Shown: positions 56,401-64,000 of the stretch, piece after piece | How the letters are laid out: each line of letters starts with the position of its first letter | How positions within the stretch are numbered: the first letter of the stretch is position 1 | Assembly: GCF_001704415.2 (NCBI RefSeq) | Contig: NC_030816.1 | Location: forward strand, 81,842,713-81,906,712 | Source of the DNA: Capra hircus | Lineage: Eukaryota > Chordata > Mammalia > Artiodactyla > Bovidae | Reading direction: 5' to 3' | DNA length: 64,000 bases | The notes under the pieces: model-generated | Databases searched by the model: none | What the model saw: the letters and a program-made list of their open reading frames with translations, nothing else | Told to the model about the DNA's origin: nothing | Position numbers and translations under genes: made by a program

Positions 56401-57006
56401 GAGGACTGAGTGTCACTAAAGCATCTGCTTCCAGCTTGCTCCCACGCAGCGGCTCTTTCCTGCATCTTCTCTCGAGCCCCTCGGCCCAGGACTGCCTCCT
56501 CGGTGGTGACTGCCCTTCCCCTTGCGCTCATTTATTTCAAGAGCCTTTTCACGCCTGCTGTCGCACGCCCGCCCCGAGCCTCCCCCGGGCCGCTGCCCTG
56601 CACAGAAAGTGCCTGCTGTCTTCAGAGCAACCTGGGACTCCTGCCAGGGACTCGGTCCCCCCACGCAGAGGCTGTTGAGGAAGCGGGGCTAGAAACCCAC
56701 TGCACGACGCGGGTGGAGAGGTAGAGAGGAGCATTGCCCATCCTCCCCCGGGACCCGCCCCCTTCCGGCGTCCTGTCCCGGGTGCGCAGCCTCAACCGCT
56801 GGGCTGTCCCTCTGGCCCGTGCGAGGGGACGGTGCCTGAACTCCGCCGTGCCCGTGAGGAGCCAGATGAGATGCTTGCGCGCTGGTTCTAGCACAGGCCG
56901 CCAGCCCCACACAAACCCCACCTGTTTTCCAGAAACAACACCGGTTCTCCTTAAGAGACTCAGCCCCTGACCCCTGTCACTGTCCACAGCCATAACCACC
57001 TTATTC
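56401..57006. other. Intron 2, GC-rich unique sequence
   Basis: CpG-bearing and GC-rich near 56450-56860, with overlapping open frames in several frames typical of GC bias. No exon recognised. Confidence 0.4.
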
Positions 57007-57061
57007 CTGCTGCTGCTAAGTCGCTTCAGTCGTGTCCGACTCTGTGCGACCCCATAGATGG
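57007..57061 (-). mobile_element. Bov-A2 3' fragment
   Basis: TGCTGCTGCTAAGTCGCTTC and AGTCGTGTCCGACTCTGTGCG, the inverted 3' end of Bov-A2. Confidence 0.85.
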
Positions 57062-57097
57062 CCTTATTCTTACGCTGTTTCAAAGTGGTTTCCCCGG

Positions 57098-57303
57098 CTT
57101 CCCTCGTGGCTCAGTGGGAAAGAATCCGCCTGCCAGGGTAGGAGACGCAGGTTCGAGCCTTGGTCCGGGATGATCCCACAGGCCGCAGAGCAGCTAAGCC
57201 CCTGTGCTGTAACTGCTGAAGCCCACACGCCCTGGAGCCTGTGCTCTGCTATGAGAAGCCTGCACTGCAGCAAAGATCCAACACAGCCAAAAATAAAGAA
57301 ATA
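57098..57303 (+). mobile_element. CHR-type tRNA SINE
   Basis: GGCTTCCCTCGTGGCTCAG head, B box GGTTCGAGCC, then the CHR body (CAGAGCAGCTAAGCCCCTG, CTCTGCTATGAGAAGCC) and an A-rich tail. Confidence 0.85.
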
Positions 57304-58895
57304 AAGGATTCCTGATCATATGACCAGAGAGGTGGTTTGTGAACCGGTATGGTCGCCTGTTTTATGTGACCTCCTCCCCTACGCCCGAAGCCTATGGGAG
57401 TGGGTGACCTATTTATTGAATGAAGGGGTCTTTAATGAAACCTGACGTTCCCTGGCCCCCAGCAGTGCTGTCTTCCTGTGAAGTGTGAGGAGGAGGGCGG
57501 ATCTAGGGTGGGTGAGCAGAGAGACTGGCAGGCTTCGGGGTCTCAGCGGAGTGTCCAGAGATCTGAGAACGCTGACCACCACGGCTCCAGATGGTGACCA
57601 CAGGTCATCCGGAGTAGGTCTTGATGGGAGCGAGTCCCTTAAACCTCAGTGGGACGAGGATTCTGGCTGGCTTGCTGGAATCACGCCAGTCCCTCGAGGC
57701 CAGTTACCCACCAAATTGTCTCCTGGGCCTTCTCCTGAAATAGAGGGCAGTGGGGCAGTGTGCCCACCGTCTCCGCCCCTAGCGCGTCTTCGAGCACCTT
57801 TGTGTGCCTGGACCTGCTGCACTCTGGGGACATGGAACAGAAAACAGCCGTGGGTGGTGCGGTGGGGTCCCCAGAAGGAGGATGTCTCTCCTCCTCCAAA
57901 CAACAGGGTCTGCAGTGGTTGGGGTAGCCTTTCATGGGGAGGGGTGAGGGGGCTTGAGCCGCTGTCTCATTGGCCTATTTAGGGCGTTTTCATCAAACAC
58001 TTGCTGTGTGAAGTGCCGGCTTGCCGGGATATGACAACCAGAGTCCGTCCCTAAGGAACCCCCAGTTGGCTGGGGGACACGTGCAGGGAAGGAGGCTGTT
58101 AGCTTTGTGTGTGATGAGAACTAAGGGGGAGCATCTGAGTGCTCCTCGTAGTGTCTAAGGGGCACCTGGCGGTGTCTCAGGAGAGCAGGGAAGGCTCCCT
58201 GGAGGAGGTGCTGCAGACTTGACCCCAGAAGGGTGGAGAGGAGTTCTCCTGGGAAGGGGGTGGGGTGGGTGGAGACATCAAGGAGGCCCCAGCTGGTCTA
58301 GAGGGTGGGGGCAGGAAGGTGAGTGGGAAGGAAGGCCCTGCTGGTAGAAGTCCAGGGATGCAAGGGTGCTTTGGGGGAGCCACAGAGATGGCCCATAAGA
58401 GCGGCTGGACTCTGTGCTGTGTGGTGGGGAGAGGCAGGAAGTCGGTCTGTGATCAGGCGGCTCCATTAGTGGTGCTTGGAGAACCAAGCCCTGGGGGCCT
58501 TGGGGGTTAGTGGGGAGGGTGGATTTGAGAGGTTTGGGGTGTGGGCTGGGCAGGCTGCAGGCAGTATCTCAGGCTTGGAGGTGGGGGGAGGACCCACCTG
58601 GAACCCCTAGGCTTGTTAAGAGCAGGGTGCTGGCCCTGCCCCCGAGGCCTGGCGGGGTGGGGCTGAGAGTTCCAGTTTCTAACAGGGTCCAGGTGGCTCT
58701 CTTGCTGATGGGCCAGGCTGGGCTCGGGAACCACGGCTCCAGGCTTTGGGCTCAGGTGGCAGGCGCATCCCTTAGCTGAAGGCGGGGTGCGGGGAGATGA
58801 GGGAGAGAATAGGTAGTCTGTCTCGTGGTTGCAGCTGTCCGTCGCCCATGTCACCACCTGCGATCCTCAGTCCCCGTGTCTCACTTGCCTTCCAG
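57304..58895. other. End of intron 2, no young repeat
   Basis: GC-leaning unique sequence. 57970-58260 may be a decayed mammalian-wide repeat (GGGAAGGCTCCCTGGAGGAGG), not firmly placed. A G-quadruplex tract is at 58251-58269. Confidence 0.4.
58251..58269 (+). other. Potential G-quadruplex tract
   Basis: GGG-AA-GGGGG-T-GGGG-T-GGG: four runs with 1-2-base loops. Confidence 0.8.
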
Positions 58896-59166
58896 GTGGC
58901 ACCTCCCTGAGCTTCCTGGTTCTGGTGACAGGCTGCACATCCGTGGGCAGAATCCCAGAGGCCGAGATCTACAAAATCACCGCCACCGACTTTTACCCTC
59001 TCCAGGAAGAGGCCAAGGAGGAGGACCGCCTCGCGGCCTTGCGGAAGATCCTCAGCTCGGGGGCCTTCTACTTCTCCTGTCCCAACGATGGGTCTTGCTT
59101 CGACCTCACCGTCCGAGCGCAGAAGCAGGGCGACGACAGCTCCGAGTGGGGGAACTCCTTCTTCTG
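58896..59166 (+). CDS. SYNJ2: SYNJ2 exon 3, Sac1 domain
   Basis: This 271-bp exon encodes residues 72-161 plus two bases of codon 162, running G-G-T-S-L-S-F-L-V-L-V-T-G-C to W-G-N-S-F-F-W. It carries the V-G-R-I-P-E-A-E-I-Y-K-I block and the F-Y-F-S segment of Sac1 domains. The acceptor is CTTGCCTTCCAG and the donor TTCTG|GTGAGG. Phase fits exons 2 and 4. Two features stand out: cysteine (TGT) directly after F-Y-F-S, where I recall an aromatic residue in relatives, and another cysteine (TGC) nearby in N-D-G-S-C-F-D-L. No active-site residue lies here; the C-x5-R catalytic loop is encoded downstream of the window. Confidence 0.95.
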
Positions 59167-59554
59167 GTGAGGCCCTGGTCCTCTGCCCTGGCTCACACGG
59201 AGGGCGGGCTCTGATGAGCACCTGCGTCTTCTGTCTCTTAGCATCATCCCCGGGCACATGGGTTACCTGTAGGAGCTGTGATTGGTGCCCACGCTCTCTG
59301 CACCATGAGAGGAAAACTAGCCCCCGCTGGCATCAGGGAGGGTGTTCAATGTGGTCTTATGTAGACTCCGGGAGGAAAATCTGCTCCGTAACTAAGGAGC
59401 ACAAGTGCCGCCATCTGCCGGTGCTCCCTAAGCGCCTGGGCCTGTGCTCAGCGCCTCCCCGGTCCCCTCAGTTCTCGTGGTGATCCTCCAGTGTACGGAC
59501 GTTTGTAAAGCAGGCAACTCTTCTAAGTTCTCTGCGGGTCATAACTCACATACT

Positions 59555-59690
59555 CCTCATAGGAAACAATGAGGTAGGGTCTGTTATTCCCATTTTACAG
59601 GTGAGGAGACTGAGGCTTGAATGAGGCAGGGAATTTGAACCCAGGCATCCTGGCTCCAGGTCCCAGGCTGTTAATCCCACAACCAAACCT
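59555..59690 (-). mobile_element. MIR SINE, old
   Basis: Antisense MIR: TTATTCCCATTTTACAGGTG, AGGAGACTGAGGC, GAATTTGAACCCAGGC. Confidence 0.7.
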
Positions 59691-60284
59691 GTCGGTTTCA
59701 GTGGCAGAGCCGAGTCATCCTGCCAAGGTGATGGGCAGTAATGGGCCCCTTCGGAGACCAGCGGGGCGTGGATGACCCCTAAATGCGTCAGTTGTCACCC
59801 TTTGTGGGCCCTGGGGGTTATGACCTTTGACGGGTCCTGTGGAAGACCTGGGGTGGGGCGTGGTGATTTGCATACAATGGAGCTGCTCCCTTCAGATTTA
59901 CCAGGAGATTCGAGCCAGAAGCAGAAGTGATGAAAGTCCCGCTGCAGGAATTGTTCAGAGACGTCTCACAGGACGGGGTGTTCTTGGTTCCAATGCTGGC
60001 CTTCGGGGCCTTTCCAGCCCTGAGTCAGGGCTGATGAGCCATCTTTGTGCCCTCTGTTTGTTCCTTCCTCCCTTTGCCCAGAGGAGGTCACAGGTTTCAT
60101 CACCTGTTAAGTGTACTTTCCTTGGCGCTTGGGACCCCACAGGTGAGTTCCTGACTTCCACTTGGAGAAAGAGGGGTTCACAGTGTCCTTGCGTACGTGC
60201 CCATGCTCCCTGTCCCCCAGATCCCCTTAGGTTCTCTGGTTATGTGGGGTTTGGGGGGGTAGTAGCGTGCTCAGACGTCAAGGA

Positions 60285-60415
60285 CGTGAATCTTGTTAAA
60301 AATGCAGATTCTGATTGAGCAGGACTGGGCTGGGGCCTGAGACTCTGCATTTCCAGCAAGCAGCCAACAGTGGTGCCAGGGCCGCTGGTTCAAGGACCAC
60401 ACTCTGGATATCAGG
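60285..60415 (+). mobile_element. MER5A-like (hAT-Charlie) fragment
   Basis: CTTGTTAAAAATGCAGATTCTG followed by CCTGAGACTCTGCATTTCC and GGTTCAAGGACCACACTCTG, in the order seen in MER5-type elements. Confidence 0.65.
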
Positions 60416-61333
60416 TCCAGCGGACGGTGCGCCGGACGGTGTGTTTGAATCACTAGCTCCGTTTTGTGGGTGTCTGTGCTCCTGAAGGGAGCCAAGCTCA
60501 GGGACGCAGGGGCTGTGGATTATGAAGGGGTCTTTGGTTGGGCCACAGGGCCGTTTTCAGCTGGGACTGCCCGATGAGCCGAGGCTAGAGGTCTCAGAAG
60601 CTGTAACAAGCCTTGAATGCCTGGGGAATCTGCGTCACCCTTTGTACCTACTCTTCCCAGGCCTCCTTGTGCCAGCTCTGTGGTTGGAGATTTGAGGTAC
60701 ACAGGGAAGAGAAAGACAAAGCAGGGAATCACCGAGTGAAGACTGAGAGGGACTTGGGAAGGGGGAGGCCCCGGGTGGACTCTGGACTGTCTCCAGTTGG
60801 CCAGGAGAAGCCAGCTCTGGAGGGTGCATGGTGTTTGGGTTCAGGGCATCCCCCGTAGAGCTGACCACAATTGAGTCAGGCCCGGCTACGTGGTCTTGGG
60901 CTTGATTGCGTGAACCCACCATTAGGGGTGCTGGGTTCAAGGTCTGAGCCCACATCTGGAGTCAGATGAGGTCAGCAATGGACGTGGCTGGTGCATGAGA
61001 GTGAGGGTTTGGTGGATGAAGGCATTTTTCTGGGTGGTTACTGTTCCCCACCGATAACTGCTTCCCGGTACAATCAAGTCCTGGAAGGAGATGCAAGCTC
61101 TTTTCCTTTATAGGTTTGAGTCTCTTCCTTCAAGGTTATGAGCCGTCCCCCTACAGGAGTCAGGCCAGTGTGACTACAACAGGGATTGTTTAGAGTTGTC
61201 TGTTTAGCAGAAGGTTGCTTTGACCCCTGCTGACTGATGGCAGCCATCACTGTGTGGCTGGAAGACCCTGGAACATTCTGGAGACCTTCCCTTGATACAG
61301 ATTTAATACATGGGTTACTAAAGTTGATTTAGT

Positions 61334-61748
61334 GCAGATGTGAGAGTTGGACCGTAAAGAAGGCTGAGCACCAAAGAACTGTTGCTTTCAAACTATGATG
61401 TTGGAGAAGACTCTTGAGAGTCCCTTGGACAGCAAGGAGATCCAACCAGTCAATCCTAAAAGAAATCAACCCTGAATATTCATTGGAAGGATTGATGCTG
61501 AAGCTGAAGCTCCAGTACTCTGGCCACCTGATGCAAAGGGCTGACTCTTTGGAAAAGACTCTGATGCTGGGAGGGATTGAGGGCAGGAGAAGGGGATGAC
61601 AGAGGATGAGATGGTGGATGGCATCACCAACTCGATGGACATGAGTTTGAGCAAGCTCGGGGAGATGGTGATGGGCAGGGAAGCCTGGTGTGCTGCAGTC
61701 CATGGGGTCACAAGGAGTCAGACACAACTGAGCCGCTGAACAACAATA
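61334..61748 (+). mobile_element. BovB LINE 3' end, 5' truncated
   Basis: Begins at GATGTGAGAGTTGGACCG and ends GACACAACTGAGCCGCTGAAC. The + strand encodes the ORF2 tail (V-P-W-T-A-R-R, Y-S-G-H-L-M) with small deletions. Confidence 0.92.
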
Positions 61749-62374
61749 AAGTTGGTTCATCAGCTGAATTTCAGAGAGGGATTCAGAAGAGGAGAAGGTG
61801 TTTTTGTAAAGTTGATGCTTTGTGCTCATCGTTCTCAGGCAGCTCAGCGCCCTGGAGTGAGAGCTCAGACGTGGCCCTGCTTCCCGGGGGGCAGTGTGTC
61901 CCTTAGTGCCCACGTGGCCATGTCAGGGAGGAGGCTGCCTGAGAGTGGGGAGCGGCTGCTCTTGCCGCTTGGAGAAGCCGCCTGGGATGTCAGAGCTCCC
62001 AGCACACTGCTCCAGAAACGAGGGCGCTGCGTCTTTGATGAGGGCTCGGGGCAGGAACGGTGCTGCTGTTTTAAATACATAGCACGCTGTGATCTAGACG
62101 AGCTCGCTACACTGTGGGGGTCCCTGCCTCCCAGGGGAGCATGTTAAAGATCTCAGAACCGCACAGCTCAGGTCCCCTGGGTGAAACGTGTAGAGTCTGG
62201 AAGCAGCCTGAGGTTCGTACCACTCCAGTCCCCACTTCTCAGCCATCACCTGCTCAGTAAGCTCCTGTGGGTGTCGGGGAGGCAAGTGAGACACGAGAGC
62301 TGGTGTGACTGTGAGCAGGTGCGGCTCTATAGGTAGGGCCTTCGGTGGGAGAGGCTTGGGCTGAAGAGCACAGC
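61749..62374. other. Intron 3, unique
   Basis: No feature recognised. Confidence 0.45.
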
Positions 62375-62575
62375 TTCCATGCCACGCTGCCGCTTACCTG
62401 GCTCTGTGACCTTGGGCAAACGTTTCTCCTCTGTGCCTCAGTTTCTTCATCTGTAAAATGGGGTGAATGATAATGCCTATACCTAGGCCGATAGAGGATG
62501 AAATGAGTCGATCCGTCCCAAAGCACTTAGAATAAAGCTCAGTGCCCTTGCTAAACACTGGCTATTATCCCATGA
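62375..62575 (+). mobile_element. MIR SINE, well preserved
   Basis: Sense MIR landmarks: CTGTGACCTTGGGCAAACG, GTGCCTCAGTTTCTTCATCTG, TAAAATGGGGTGAATG, AAGCACTTAGAATAAAGCTC. Confidence 0.85.
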
Positions 62576-63166
62576 AGATCACCATGGACGCCAGAGACCC
62601 AGAACCATCCGCTAGGTTTGGGGAGGAAGTACTGGAACTTTAAGTTTTATGTTCATCTCTTCCTTTTTATTTAATTCCCATTGCTTTGTAATGCTCTCAT
62701 CATGTTCACCTTGTGGGATCTGTATAATTTAAATAAGCATGCATATATTTAATTATTTTTATCATTTGTTATTTATCATTATTCTTTCATCATAAAACAT
62801 GATTAAATTTTTACTGAAGGGATTTGTGTTCAAAAACTGCAGAAGGCAGTGGTGTAAACAGAGACGCCTTTGTGGTTCCCTGAAAGCCCAGTGACTGGCT
62901 GACACCCGCACCCGGGCACCTGGATGCCCGTCACGGCTGCTGATGCCCAGGAGCAGCCCTTTCCCGCTGCCCGCGTCCTGGGGGCCCTGCCGTTTGGGGT
63001 GCCTCTAGAGCACGTGGACATCCTTGCTGCGTGTCCCGAGTGTGGCGTTCACGGGGCATGTGCAGTGCAGGAATACGGCCCCCAGGCACCTCCCCTGCTT
63101 GCTACGGGTGCAGTGCTTCCTGGAGGGTGTGAGGCGGCCCGAGTCACCGTGGGCTCCGTTTTGCAG

Positions 63167-63392
63167 GAACCAGCTGCTGCACGTGCCCCTGAGGCAGCAC
63201 CAGGTGAACTGCTGTGACTGGCTGCTGAAGGTCATCTGCGGGGTGGTGGCCATCCGCACGGTGTATGCCTCTCACAAGCAGGCCAAGGCCTGCCTCATCT
63301 CCCGCATCAGCTGCGAGCGTGCCGGCGCTCGCTTCCACACCCGCGGCGTGAACGACGACGGCCACGTGTCCAACTTCGTGGAGACGGAGCAG
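63167..63392 (+). CDS. SYNJ2: SYNJ2 exon 4, Sac1 domain
   Basis: This 226-bp exon completes codon 162 and encodes up to residue 237, ending in phase 0 at a glutamine codon. It begins N-Q-L-L-H-V-P-L-R-Q-H-Q and includes C-C-D-W-L-L-K-V-I-C-G-V-V, I-R-T-V-Y-A-S-H-K-Q-A-K-A-C and the signature R-F-H-T-R-G-V-N-D-D-G-H-V-S-N-F-V-E-T-E-Q. That last block is conserved across Sac1 phosphatases as RG-x-(D/N)-D-(D/E)-G-x-V-(A/S)-N-(F/Y)-V-E-T-E-Q. The acceptor is GTTTTGCAG and the donor CAG|GTCAGT. The catalytic cysteine loop, the 5-phosphatase domain and the proline-rich tail lie beyond the window. Confidence 0.96.
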
Positions 63393-64000
63393 GTCAGTGC
63401 CCAGGCCAGCCTGGGGTCCCCAGTGGCTCAGAGGGGATGCACCCACTCGAAGCAAATGTGTTTCCACTCGGGGTGTTGGGGGCAGTCTCTGATGAGCGTG
63501 GCTCCTCACTCTCCCAGGAGGACAGAAAGCGTCGCTGGGGCTGTCTGCAAGCATGGCCTCTGGTTTGCATGGTGTTCTCTTTCTTAATTCTCTCCTCATG
63601 CTGGAAAAACGAGGCTTACCTGGGGTGATTGCAGCTAAAAAGCAGCAGGAATTTTTGCTGTGATCAGGAAGGGTGGTGGTTATTCAGAGAGCAGCTGATG
63701 GATAAAAATAGGATTTGAAAATCTTTTTAAGACAAAAGTAAATAGACGAATGGGCTTTCCAGGTGGCTCAGTGGTAAAGACTGTGCCTGCAATGCAGGAG
63801 ACCTGGGTTTGATCCCTGGTTTGAGAAGATCCCCTTGCAAAAGGAAACAGCAATTCACTCCAGTATTCTTGCCTGGAGAATCCCACGGACAGAGGATCCT
63901 GGCAGGCTCTAGTCGTGAAAGAGTTGGACGTGGCTTAGCAACTAAACAGGAAACAATATAAGTAGATGAGTAATGGCAGGATGAGAGAAGAAAGTTATAT
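63393..64000 (+). other. SYNJ2: SYNJ2 intron 4, start only
   Basis: Begins GTCAGT. The window ends inside it. Apart from one Bov-tA it holds unique sequence. Confidence 0.88.
63750..63952 (+). mobile_element. Bov-tA SINE
   Basis: GGGCTTTCCAGGTGGCTCAG head, B box GGTTTGATCCC, body ending GTTGGACGTGGCTTAGCAAC. Confidence 0.92.

Larger units (their letters stand above)
48171..58895 (+). other. SYNJ2: SYNJ2 intron 2 (about 10.7 kb)
   Basis: GTGAGT start and GCCTTCCAG end. Contains MIR fossils, five Bov-tA copies, CHR SINEs, and a BovB copy with an inverted end. No additional exon is recognised. 48171-49240 holds no clear element. Confidence 0.9.
59167..63166 (+). other. SYNJ2: SYNJ2 intron 3 (4.0 kb)
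   Basis: GTGAGG start and CCGTTTTGCAG end. It holds MIR, MER5-like and one sense BovB 3' fragment, the rest unique. 62640-62830 is AT-rich without a recognised element. Confidence 0.9.

Overview
The window is ruminant (bovid) nuclear DNA. It is packed with ruminant-restricted retroelements: BovB (RTE-clade) LINE fragments, Bov-tA and Bov-A2 SINEs, and tRNA-Glu-type CHR SINEs. A thin layer of older mammalian repeats (MIR, L2, MLT1, MER5-like, L1) lies beneath. Cattle is the best guess, but sheep, goat and other pecorans cannot be separated by eye.

One host gene is recognisable: the 5' part of SYNJ2 (synaptojanin-2) on the + strand. Exon 1 (12998-13124 coding), exon 2 (48084-48170), exon 3 (58896-59166) and exon 4 (63167-63392) have GT/AG splice sites and join in phase to 237 codons, the N-terminal part of the Sac1-type phosphoinositide phosphatase domain. 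Introns 1-3 are about 35.0, 10.7 and 4.0 kb, and the window ends inside intron 4. Exon 1 sits in a CpG island with a perfect CArG/TATA-like element about 430 bp upstream of the ATG.

Layout: 1-1531 is the 3' end of a decayed class I (gammaretrovirus-like) provirus on the + strand: integrase C-terminus, a remnant of the env transmembrane subunit with surface-subunit coding missing, polypurine tract and 3' LTR. 1.6-12.5 kb is non-coding sequence upstream of SYNJ2, with SINEs, BovB pieces, a GC-rich intergenic patch near 4.4 kb and an L2 fossil carrying nested insertions. 12.5-13.6 kb is the promoter and first exon. 13.1-48.1 kb is intron 1, which includes a near-full-length degenerate BovB inside an antisense L1, a solo-LTR-like element, an L1 fossil on the + strand, a GAGCCTG minisatellite, several G-quadruplex-prone tracts and two recent local duplications (106 bp and 70 bp). 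48-64 kb holds exons 2-4 and introns 2 to 4.

I found no CRISPR array, operon, true tRNA or rRNA gene, or second protein-coding gene, and nothing I would call a new biological system. The most unusual signals are the two near-identical templated duplications, a BovB copy with an inverted 5' end between target-site duplications, the CArG box in the SYNJ2 promoter, and a pair of inverted SINEs about 30 bp apart. Repeat family names come from pattern recognition, and boundaries are usually good to about 5-20 bp except where target-site duplications fix them.
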